DNA from: a bacterium
GTDB lineage: Bacteria; Verrucomicrobiota; Verrucomicrobiia; Limisphaerales; UBA11358
Assembly: GCA_021780905.1 (NCBI GenBank)
Contig: JAJXXW010000091.1
Location: 1-50,975 of the forward strand
DNA: 50,975 bases
Reading direction: 5' to 3'
A program made the position numbers and the translations under genes. Under the pieces are notes generated by a model. It made no database searches. It saw nothing but the letters and a program-made list of their open reading frames with translations, and was not told the origin of the DNA. Positions 44,024 through 50,975 of this stretch are shown here, in pieces (the first letter of the stretch is position 1; each line of letters opens with the position of its first letter).

Positions 44024-46525
44024 GTGAAGAAATACTTTTGCATAGTTTTCTTACTGGCGCTGTTGGTTTCAGCATCCGCCGCCACGAATGCCGTTCCTAA
44101 AAATCCACTGGTCGGCACAAACGCAGTGGTCAAAAAAGTGCCGCCGGTAGTGGTCAAGTGGCAGAACTTGCCGCAACCCGGTTTGCAAGTCTTGGCCTTG
44201 GCGCGGGATAACGCGGGCAATGTGTGGGTGGGAACGGAAGGGAACGGGATTTGGAAGTTAGAAGGAAGAATGCAGAATGATGAAAAGGCGAAAACGTCTT
44301 CAGTTTTCAGTTCACAGTCTTCAGTTCCTAGTTCGCAGACGCCAGACCTAAAATCCAAGACCCCAGCAACGGGAGAATGGCGGCAATTTACCACCAAGGA
44401 TGGGCTGGGGGATGATTATGCTTATGCGCTGGTGGTGGATCAGCAGGGGCGGGTGTGGGTCGGTCACTTGAACCACGGCGTCTCGGTCTTCAATGGCAAC
44501 CGCTGGCAAAACTATGACGTGCCCTTCGGCCCCATCGGAGAGCGTATCTTCAAAATCGCGGTCTGTCCTACGGATGGAGATGTGTGGCTGGCCACCAGCG
44601 CGGGATTGACGCGGTATTCGGTGGGGAAAGATACATGGAAACACTACACACGGAATGCAGAAGGCAGAATGAAGAATGATGAAGTGGGAAATGAGAACCA
44701 CCTCACCCCGGCCCTCTCCCCCACTCGTGGTGGAGAGGGAGGAGGCTTGCCCAGCGACCAGATCAACGCCATTGCCTTTGACCAGGCTGGGAACATTTTT
44801 GTCGGCACGCAATGCGACGGGGTGGCGTGGGCGAGCCGGGCAGGGAATTATCAGGATTGGAAACGGCTGCCGATGAACGGTCTGCCGTCGCTCCTGATCA
44901 ATGATGTGCTGGTGCTGGCGGATGGGACGGTGTATGCGGCAACGACGGCAGGGCTGGCCTGGAGCCGGGCGGAGTCAACCACCTGGCAGTGCCGCCGGGG
45001 TGTGGATGCGCTCGACAAGCTCAAGGGTCTGGCGGTGGGCGCGGTCACGAATCAAGCCTCCTTCAGTGCCGTCAAGAAATTGCTGCCGAAGGATTTTGTG
45101 ACGTGCCTGACGGAGGATGCAGCGGGGGTGATTTGGCTGGGGTTCCGGGGCTGGCCGTGGGGCGTGCAGGCGTGGCATCACCCGACGAGGGCGATATTGG
45201 ACAAGGTGCCGGCGGCGCAGAGCCGTAACGCAAATTTTGTGCGGGACATCCTGCCGCTGCCGGACGGCCGGTTGATGGTGGCAGGCTACGGCGCGGGTTT
45301 GTTGCAGACGGAGGAACCGGTCTGGCCGGGGCGGACAAATCTACCGCCGCAAATGTATCTCGCCGCTGGCGGCAAGCTACCGACGCCCGCCCGCGCCCCA
45401 TCGCTGGCGGAACTGACGGCGATGCTGGAAACGGTCAAAAATCTGGCGGCGGAAAAAAGCATTCCCACGAACTGGCGTCCCGTCACGATGAACGACATGA
45501 AAGACAACCGCTGGGTCAATGATTGGCAGGCACCGAATGTTTATTTCACCAACGCGGCATATCTGGGCGAGGACTGGCGGACTTTGGGGGATTGGACGGG
45601 CCGTTACGGCTGGCAGAGCGGCAAACTATGTTCGGTGGCCTGCCCGGACGACCATCCAACGGGCTGGAACTTTCACATTCAGATTGATCCGCACATGGGC
45701 GCACATCACCAGCCGGGCGACAGTCTCCGGCATTTTATCAATTCCGCCCGGGTGAAAACGGAAGACCCACGCTGTCCTTATTCGACGGTGGTGGGCTATC
45801 GCCGGATTGGGGAATGGGATGACCACGGCGAGGCTTATTCGATGACTTACGACGGCCCGGATGTATGGATCAAATTTGGGCTGCCGGACGGGGTGTTCCG
45901 CATCTCGGTTTATTTTTGCAATTACAACGGCCAAAGCGGGGCGAACGGCTGGCGGGATTACCTGCTGGAGCTGAAACCGTATGTCACGAACGTGGCAGAT
46001 TGGGACCGGCAGCCGACGCTGGCGCGCTGCCGGGCGCAGGATTTCTGCGGCGGGGTGTATAAAAGTTTCATCGTGCAGGGCGCAGGACTGTATCACTTGA
46101 AGATCGGACGTAATTACAGTTACAACACGATGTGCAATGCGGTGATGGTAGATCGGCTGGTCGGGTCGGGATGGGCCGGGGCGGATAACTCCTGGCCGCC
46201 CTGTATGGAACACACTTTTTATTTTGCACCCAAAGTGCCGCCCGCTGATCCAACGCGGGAAACGCCGGAGCTGCTCAAGGCGCGGGAGCTGTGGACGGCG
46301 CTGGATACGGCATATATGCTGCCGGCGGGCGTGGCACTGGAGAATGAATTCCGGCTGGCGGCGTATCAGTCCGCGCTGGCGGCGAATGCGCCCAGCAATC
46401 TGCTGACGAATTGGCGCTGGAAAATGGCGCGGTGGACGCCGGAAGACCGCGAGGAGCAGCACGCGACCCTGAAAGCCGCCTACGAAAAGCGGACGGAGAT
46501 GGTCAGGAAACACCAGCCATTTTGA
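44024..46525 (+). CDS. Secreted two-component-type beta-propeller protein with in-frame inserts
   Basis: The protein has 833 residues from GTG 44024 and a signal peptide (residues 1-20). Blades of the two-component-regulator propeller type are visible (LALARDNAGNVWVGTEGNGI, VVDQQGRVWVGHLNHGVSVF, FDQAGNIFVGTQCDGVAW). Residues about 480-833 form a second, mostly beta domain (GWNFHIQIDPHMG, PDVWIKFGLPDGVFRISVYF). Between blades, two stretches (44262-44361 and 44652-44749) look like intergenic repeat DNA read in frame, the second holding a CCCTCTCCC/GGAGAGGG hairpin. There is no kinase domain, so it is probably a surface or periplasmic binding protein. Confidence 0.75.
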   Translation: MKKYFCIVFLLALLVSASAATNAVPKNPLVGTNAVVKKVPPVVVKWQNLPQPGLQVLALARDNAGNVWVGTEGNGIWKLEGRMQNDEKAKTSSVFSSQSSVPSSQTPDLKSKTPATGEWRQFTTKDGLGDDYAYALVVDQQGRVWVGHLNHGVSVFNGNRWQNYDVPFGPIGERIFKIAVCPTDGDVWLATSAGLTRYSVGKDTWKHYTRNAEGRMKNDEVGNENHLTPALSPTRGGEGGGLPSDQINAIAFDQAGNIFVGTQCDGVAWASRAGNYQDWKRLPMNGLPSLLINDVLVLADGTVYAATTAGLAWSRAESTTWQCRRGVDALDKLKGLAVGAVTNQASFSAVKKLLPKDFVTCLTEDAAGVIWLGFRGWPWGVQAWHHPTRAILDKVPAAQSRNANFVRDILPLPDGRLMVAGYGAGLLQTEEPVWPGRTNLPPQMYLAAGGKLPTPARAPSLAELTAMLETVKNLAAEKSIPTNWRPVTMNDMKDNRWVNDWQAPNVYFTNAAYLGEDWRTLGDWTGRYGWQSGKLCSVACPDDHPTGWNFHIQIDPHMGAHHQPGDSLRHFINSARVKTEDPRCPYSTVVGYRRIGEWDDHGEAYSMTYDGPDVWIKFGLPDGVFRISVYFCNYNGQSGANGWRDYLLELKPYVTNVADWDRQPTLARCRAQDFCGGVYKSFIVQGAGLYHLKIGRNYSYNTMCNAVMVDRLVGSGWAGADNSWPPCMEHTFYFAPKVPPADPTRETPELLKARELWTALDTAYMLPAGVALENEFRLAAYQSALAANAPSNLLTNWRWKMARWTPEDREEQHATLKAAYEKRTEMVRKHQPF

Positions 46526-46865
46526 AAAGGATGATGAGTGCGGCACCGGCCAAGCTGGCGGAAACTTCCGGATTTCCCGCTTTTGTCAGCGCGCCGCATC
46601 TTTTAGATTTGTCGAATGGCTTTTGATTTTCTGCGCGCTCGTTCTCGGCGCGCGGATCGCTTTCGCCGCCCACATGCGGAGGAACGCGCCCTCACGACGG
46701 CGACGAACCCCCAAAAGGCCGAAACCTTTTCAAGAAGCGCCGGATCAAAGTTTTCACAAAATTTTGAATGACAATCCGGCGCCAATCGGGTGAACTTTAC
46801 GGGCCAGCCAAATTGGCAAATAAAAACGTCACTGCCACCTCACAGGTGAAACCAAAAGCCATCCC
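46526..46865. other. Intergenic stretch without a recognised gene
   Basis: These 340 bp between the propeller gene and the esterase hold a few small hairpins (for example GCGCGCTCGTTCTCGGCGCGC and AAAAGGCCGAAACCTTTTC). No convincing open frame and no known RNA was found. Confidence 0.5.
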
Positions 46866-47738
46866 ATGAAAAATCTTTTTGTTCCGGCGATTTTGATATT
46901 GTCGCTCGCTTTAGCCCGCGCCCAAATGCAGACCGCGATCCCGCTCTGGCCGGGCGGGGCGCCCGGCGCGCACGGCACGACCCCCGACGACACGCCCACG
47001 CTGACGCCATTTTTGTGCGAATCGAACGCCACCGGCGCGGCGATGGTCATTTGCCCCGGCGGCGCATATGCGGTGCTGGCGCCGTATGAGGGCAAGGACT
47101 ACGCGCTCTGGCTGAACCAGCACGGTGTGACTGGCTTCGTTCTCAAATACCGGCTCGGCTCGCACGGCTATCATTATCCGGTCGAGTTTGAGGATGTGAC
47201 CCGCGCGCTGCGCTGGGTGCGGGCGCACGCGGACGACTACAAGATTGATCCGCACCGGGTCGGCGTCATGGGCTCGTCCGCCGGCGGACATCTGGCCTCG
47301 ACGCTGCTGACGCACTTCGACGCAGGCGACCCGAACGCCACTGATGCGGTCGAGCGCCAGAGTTCACGGCCGGATTTGGGGATTTTATGCTACGCGGTCA
47401 TCACGATGGGCGAGTTCACGCACCGGGGTTCGCGGCGAAATCTGTTGGGCGACGACCCTTCGCCGAAACTGGTGAAACTGCTTTCCAACGAATTGCAGGT
47501 GACGACCAACACGCCACCGTGTTTTCTGTGGACGACCTTCGAGGACAAAACCGTGCCGATGGAGAACACGCTATTGTTTGCCGAGGCGCTGCGGAAACAG
47601 GGTGTGCCGTTTGCGCTGCACGTCTATGAAAAGGGCGGCCACGGCATGGCTTTGAAAGACACGCCTCCGTTTGCCCATCCGCATCCGTGGGCGGGCGACT
47701 GCCTGTTCTGGCTACAGCAGCACGGCTTTGTGAATTGA
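46866..47738 (+). CDS. Exported alpha/beta-hydrolase esterase (BD-FAE/acetylxylan-type)
   Basis: The protein has 290 residues with a signal peptide (residues 1-19). The oxyanion-side motif is ICPGGAYAVLAPYEG, the nucleophile elbow GVMGSSAGGHLAST (Ser about 138), and the catalytic Asp and His are likely in TFEDKTVP and GGHGMALKD. This pattern is typical of secreted esterases acting on plant cell-wall acyl groups (acetylxylan or feruloyl esterase-like). The start MKNLFVPAILILSLALARAQ gives a clear export signal. Confidence 0.85.
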   Translation: MKNLFVPAILILSLALARAQMQTAIPLWPGGAPGAHGTTPDDTPTLTPFLCESNATGAAMVICPGGAYAVLAPYEGKDYALWLNQHGVTGFVLKYRLGSHGYHYPVEFEDVTRALRWVRAHADDYKIDPHRVGVMGSSAGGHLASTLLTHFDAGDPNATDAVERQSSRPDLGILCYAVITMGEFTHRGSRRNLLGDDPSPKLVKLLSNELQVTTNTPPCFLWTTFEDKTVPMENTLLFAEALRKQGVPFALHVYEKGGHGMALKDTPPFAHPHPWAGDCLFWLQQHGFVN

Positions 47739-47918
47739 ATCCGGGCGGCAAAAAACGGTTGATCCGGGAAGCGTGAGCCTGGAACGAGTGTTTCAAGACT
47801 TGGCCGGGCGATACAATGCCCCTATGCCAACGAAATCCTCCGGCCGGCAATCAAACCGGAGCTTTGAGCCAAGAAAAGACGCTGGCTAAAAAGTGGTAAA
47901 TTTTGTCTCCTCCGCGCG

Positions 47919-49070
47919 GTGAATTTCCTAAACGTCATCCTCGGCGGCCTCGCCGCGTTAAGCTGCGGCCTCGGGCTCTGGCAATGGCTTGCCGCGCGCC
48001 GGTTTCCGCTGCACCGGAAAACTGCCATGGCAAATTTTGCGCCGGCGGTTTCCATTTTGAAACCGCTCAAAGGCTGCGACGCCACCACCCGCGACTCCTT
48101 GCACAGCTGGCTCCGGCAAACTTACGCCGGGCCGGTGGAGATTCTCTTCGGCGTCGCCGAGGAAACCGATCCCGTCACGGAAATCGTCCGCGCTTTGCTG
48201 GCGGAAAACCCCGCCGCCAGCGCCCGGCTCGTCGTCTGCCAAAATCCCGCCGGCGCGAACGCCAAAGTTGCCAAGCTCGCGCAGCTCGAGAAACTCGCCC
48301 GGCATGAATTGATCCTGGTCTGCGACGCCGACGTGCGCGTGCCGGCGGATTTTCTCACCAGCTTCGTCGCGCCGCTGCGCGTTGAAAATACCGCCCTGGT
48401 GAACTGCTTTTACCGGCTCGCCAATCCCGCGACCAACGCCATGCGCTGGGAAGCCGTCGCCATCAACGCCGATTTCTGGAGCCAGGTGCTGCAATCCATC
48501 GCGCTCAAGCCGCTTGATTTCGCCCTCGGCGCGGCGATTCTGGTCCGCCGGAATGCGCTCGCGGAAATCGGCGGTTTCGCCGCGCTCGCCGATTGCCTCG
48601 CCGATGACTATCAACTCGGCCACCGCATCGCCAAAAAGGGCCGCGCTATCGCGCTCTGTCCCGTCGTGGTGGAATGCTGGGACGCGCCGATGCACTGGTG
48701 GTCGGTCTGGCAGCATCAGCTTCGCTGGGCGCGCACCATCCGCGTTTGCCAGCCGGTGCCGTATTTTTTCAGCCTCCTGTCGAACGCCTCGCTCTGGCCG
48801 CTGCTCTGGCTCGTCGCTTCGCTCGCCACGACCAGGTCGTTTTGCGGGCCGCTGACGGCTGTGTTTTTTTTGCTGGTGCGCATCTTGGTGGCGCAAAATT
48901 TACAACGCCGGTTCACGCCGGAACGAAAACTGATTTCACCCGCCTGGCTGGTGCCGGTGAAGGATTGCCTGACTGCGGCCCTCTGGCTGGGCGCGTTTAC
49001 CGGCAACACGATTGAATGGCGCGGACGGAGGATGCGGCTGCGCCGCGACGGGACGCTCGCCGCCGTTTGA
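47919..49070 (+). CDS. Glycosyltransferase, GT2/GT21 type (HpnI/ceramide glucosyltransferase-like)
   Basis: The protein has 383 residues from a GTG start, with an N-terminal membrane helix (about 6-25). Conserved points are SILKPLKGCD (first Asp), LVCDADVRV (DxD), ADDYQLGHRI (third Asp) and HQLRWARTIR (the Q/R-x-x-R-W motif). Two C-terminal membrane segments follow. These are the marks of ceramide glucosyltransferases and of HpnI, the hopanoid-associated transferase. No other hopanoid genes are in the window, so the acceptor lipid is open. Confidence 0.85.
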   Translation: MNFLNVILGGLAALSCGLGLWQWLAARRFPLHRKTAMANFAPAVSILKPLKGCDATTRDSLHSWLRQTYAGPVEILFGVAEETDPVTEIVRALLAENPAASARLVVCQNPAGANAKVAKLAQLEKLARHELILVCDADVRVPADFLTSFVAPLRVENTALVNCFYRLANPATNAMRWEAVAINADFWSQVLQSIALKPLDFALGAAILVRRNALAEIGGFAALADCLADDYQLGHRIAKKGRAIALCPVVVECWDAPMHWWSVWQHQLRWARTIRVCQPVPYFFSLLSNASLWPLLWLVASLATTRSFCGPLTAVFFLLVRILVAQNLQRRFTPERKLISPAWLVPVKDCLTAALWLGAFTGNTIEWRGRRMRLRRDGTLAAV

Positions 49071-49081
49071 AGCCGGTGGAA

Positions 49082-49156
49082 TGGTGGGCACTGCAGGATT
49101 CGAACCTGCGACCTTCTCCGTGTAAAGGAGCAGCGCTACCACTGCGCCAAGCGCCC
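49082..49156 (-). tRNA. tRNA-Val (anticodon TAC), CCA encoded
   Basis: The cloverleaf folds fully: acceptor GGGCGCT pairs with AGTGCCC (one G-T), D-arm GCGC/GCGC, anticodon loop TTTACAC with TAC at the centre, T-arm GCAGG/CCTGC with TTCGAAT. A discriminator A and an encoded CCA follow. Its 3' end lies 11 bp past the glycosyltransferase stop; its 5' end faces the recombinase gene. Confidence 0.95.
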
Positions 49157-49245
49157 GAACCAATTTATTTACAAGCACTTACGCAGATTTTGAGAAGTTG
49201 CGTTTCGGATTGACACCCCCGATTGTCACCCCTTACAATGAAAAC

Positions 49246-50340
49246 ATGACAATTACTAGCAAGCGGCCTAGCACAAGGCAACTGCTCACCAAGATTCCAA
49301 ATGTTCCGGGTCTTTATCGGCATAGCGTCAACAAAACTTACTATGGAATAAAAAAATTGGCTGGCAAGCGCAAAGAACATTCGCTGGACACGACAGACAG
49401 GAAAATCGCGGAAAGAAAACTTCGCGCTTGGATTTCAGACTTGGCAAAAATTGACGCCGAGGCGGAAAAAACGACTCTCGCGCAACTTTTGGAAAAATTC
49501 ACCAGCGTTCGCAGTGGAATGAAGCCTTCTACCGTCAGAACGGACGCCAGCATAATCAAAAGCCTGAAAACCCACTGGAAGCACGGTCTGGACATCCGCG
49601 TTTCTCGCATCCGTCCTTCAATGCTGGATGAATGGCTCGCCGCAATAGAAGCAGACTTGAAAAATTCGTCATTCAACCGCTACACGCAATTTGTGAAGCA
49701 GCTTTTTGACATCGCGCTGAATGACAAAATGATTACAGAGTCGCCTCACCCGAACTTGCGAACCACTTGGAAAAGGCCACAGAAACCAATCCGCCTTGTG
49801 CCTACCGACGAACAATTTCAGGCTATCGTTGCCGACATTCGCAGTCAGAGGCTAAACGCAGAAGCACAGGAAAGCGCGGACTTCATTGAATTTCTTGGCT
49901 TGGCTGGTTTAGGACAGGCCGAGGCAAGTTGGCTAACATGGCAGCGCGTTAATTTTGAAGCCGATCAACTCACCGTAAGGCGCATGAAAACAGGGGAACT
50001 TTTTTATGTTCCAATTTATGCCCACTTGAAACCGCTTTTGAAAAAGCTCCATGACCGCTACACAACGCCACCTGCGCCAGAAACAAAATTGTTCGCGATT
50101 TCAGACGCCAAAAAATCACTGGCGAACGCCTGCAAGCGGCTTGGCTATCCACATTTCACACAACGGAGCATCCGTGCTTATTTGATTCGGCGTTTGTGGC
50201 AATCTGGCGTTGACATAAAATTGATTGCCAAGTGGCAGGGACACCAAGACGGGGGACGGCTTATTTTGAACACCTACACGGAAGTTTTCGGCGCGAATGA
50301 TGCCGAATACGTCAAAACGGAATTGGCGAAAGTAAAGTAG
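49246..50340 (+). CDS. Tyrosine recombinase, atypical active site
   Basis: The protein has 364 residues from ATG 49246. A basic start (KRPSTRQLL) is followed by a SAM-like core-binding domain (about 80-165) and a catalytic domain. The box II region reads FTQRSIRAYLIRRLW, then IAKWQGHQDGG and the nucleophile Tyr in LNTYTEVFG. The first catalytic arginine, expected in a G-x-R-x-S-E pattern, is replaced by Gln in LGLAGLGQAEASWLTW. Such Gln forms occur in a recombinase group of Planctomycetes and Verrucomicrobia (recalled). It lies 90 bp from tRNA-Val and converges with a small helix-turn-helix gene. Confidence 0.82.
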   Translation: MTITSKRPSTRQLLTKIPNVPGLYRHSVNKTYYGIKKLAGKRKEHSLDTTDRKIAERKLRAWISDLAKIDAEAEKTTLAQLLEKFTSVRSGMKPSTVRTDASIIKSLKTHWKHGLDIRVSRIRPSMLDEWLAAIEADLKNSSFNRYTQFVKQLFDIALNDKMITESPHPNLRTTWKRPQKPIRLVPTDEQFQAIVADIRSQRLNAEAQESADFIEFLGLAGLGQAEASWLTWQRVNFEADQLTVRRMKTGELFYVPIYAHLKPLLKKLHDRYTTPPAPETKLFAISDAKKSLANACKRLGYPHFTQRSIRAYLIRRLWQSGVDIKLIAKWQGHQDGGRLILNTYTEVFGANDAEYVKTELAKVK

Positions 50341-50343
50341 CGG

Positions 50344-50565
50344 TCAAGTCGTGGCCTTCACAAAGTTTTCAATAGATTCTCGCGTGATTAGCTTTGTGCG
50401 TAGGGCGTGAGACGTTTTTAACAGACCGCGCTCAAGGAAACGGCGGACACTTTTTTCACTCACGCTCAAGATATGAGCCGTGTCTTTGATTGTATAAAGC
50501 AACTTGCTTGGCTGGTTTTCTGATTGGCGATTGTTGGCTGGCTTAATTTCTTCAATGGTCAACAT
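50344..50565 (-). CDS. Small helix-turn-helix (excisionase-like) protein
   Basis: The protein has 73 residues from ATG 50565. The second half is an HTH_17/MerR-like domain: LLYTIKDTAHILSVSEKSVR, then R-F-L-E-R-G-L-L and I-T-R-E-S-I-E-N-F. This form serves as excisionase or recombination directionality factor. It is encoded tail-to-tail with the recombinase, three bases apart. Confidence 0.75.
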   Translation of the reverse strand: MLTIEEIKPANNRQSENQPSKLLYTIKDTAHILSVSEKSVRRFLERGLLKTSHALRTKLITRESIENFVKATT

Positions 50566-50616
50566 ATAACTATTAGTTGTCGGCGTGATTACCCTAGCGG
50601 CACGTTCCAACTTCAC

Positions 50617-50853
50617 ACGAAGTCAAAATTACAATGCTTTGGCTAGAGGTTTCGCCGATCAACTGTTTGAAAGACTTCAAAGGCAAGTCTCCCATAATCT
50701 CATCTTATAGATTACTTCACTTGAAGTCAATTTAATTCAATCAAGACAAGCAACATTTTTTGATCTCTGTTTTGTTATCCACTGCTCACATGACAAACCA
50801 GACAAAAGTGCATTTAACAGTGTGCTGTAATTTTATTTTTATTTAATTACTAG
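50617..50853. other. A+T-rich non-coding stretch between HTH gene and insertion sequence
   Basis: No open frame is convincing. The base composition drops clearly compared with the rest. Short inverted motifs such as ACTTCACTTGAAGT (around 50713) could be operators for the neighbouring helix-turn-helix protein. The last four bases (CTAG) are the presumed target site of the insertion sequence. Confidence 0.5.
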
Positions 50854-50975
50854 CAGTTTGTTGAAAAACGTTTGAACCAGCGAAGTTGAAGTTTGTCTGT
50901 AAGTCATGCGCGGAAAACCCCAAGCCCAGCCGGACTTTCTGACAGTGATCAACCTCAACCAATGCGTGCCCGCCG
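50854..50975 (+). mobile_element. End of an IS5-like insertion sequence, right copy
   Basis: Identical to positions 2-123 in inverted orientation. It starts CAGTTTGTTGAAAAACGTTT, has 52 bp of leader, and then the transposase start. The element continues beyond the window. Confidence 0.85.
50906..50975 (+). CDS. Transposase, N-terminal fragment (cut by window edge)
   Basis: ATG 50906 opens MRGKPQAQPDFLTVINLNQ and the frame runs off the window. It is the same coding start as on the left end. DDE-type DUF772 transposase by resemblance of these residues. Confidence 0.65.
   Translation, partial: MRGKPQAQPDFLTVINLNQCVPA

Noticed and set aside
49082..49156. Attachment-site duplication of tRNA-Val marking a genomic island in the window
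   Set aside because: No second copy of the tRNA 3' part was found between 1 and 50975, and the recombinase lies on the 5' side.
49016..49213. Small gene reading WWALQDSNLRPSPCKGAALP
   Set aside because: This is the familiar false translation of the antisense strand of a tRNA gene.
1..50975. Linear replicon with terminal inverted repeats
   Set aside because: The terminal repeats encode a transposase start and have CTAR-type flanks, so they are insertion-sequence ends.

Overview
The window looks like a piece of a Verrucomicrobiota chromosome, probably near Pedosphaera/Limisphaerales. This is inferred from G+C-rich codon use, secreted Ig-like and NHL-repeat proteins, a eukaryote/archaeal-type single-chain glycyl-tRNA synthetase, a ubiX plus UbiA-family pair of the futalosine-menaquinone kind, many GTG/TTG starts with weak ribosome binding sites, and abundant short intergenic palindromes. 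Both ends carry the same 122-bp sequence in inverted orientation. It encodes the first residues of a DDE (IS5/DUF772-type) transposase reading outward, so the window is bounded by two copies of one insertion sequence.

Left part (0-11 kb): small membrane proteins, a YncE-like beta-propeller, a sugar-nucleotide epimerase followed by two lipoprotein amidases (one active-looking, one with all zinc ligands lost), ubiX and a UbiA prenyltransferase, a cupin, a zinc alcohol dehydrogenase, hflX and a trypsin-like protease.

Centre-left (11.2-21.4 kb), the main discovery: threonyl-tRNA synthetase is encoded as two separate genes. thrS-N (editing domain and motif 1) is at 11208-12152. thrS-C (motifs 2 and 3, zinc ligands, anticodon-binding domain) is at 20323-21411. 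The 8.2 kb between them hold four toxin-antitoxin modules (MNT/HI0074, MazEF, HicBA, DUF433/DUF5615), a SEC-C protein, a REP-associated transposase with its palindromes, a nested Ig-NHL secreted protein and a UPF0489 protein. Three extra direct copies of the 3' end of thrS-N, each ending at an equivalent stop codon, separate the first cassettes. The result looks like a cassette array built inside an essential gene. Both thrS halves keep their catalytic residues and carry helical extensions at the split point, so they may reassemble as a two-subunit enzyme.

Centre (21.5-38.2 kb): mostly housekeeping genes. These are hemH, a Gfo/Idh/MocA oxidoreductase, a radical SAM protein, a HAD phosphatase, prfA, rpmE, dprA, two membrane proteins (one fused to a pterin carbinolamine dehydratase domain), a polytopic membrane protein, an MBL-fold hydrolase, a gamma-carbonic anhydrase, glyQS and uvrA. 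uvrA carries a 75-bp palindromic element inserted in frame.

Right part (38.2-51 kb): an array of degenerate 21-nt repeats (a second array lies at 15.7 kb), a run of secreted proteins, an esterase, a GT2/GT21-type glycosyltransferase, tRNA-Val(TAC), an atypical tyrosine recombinase with a small helix-turn-helix protein, an AT-rich stretch and the insertion-sequence end.
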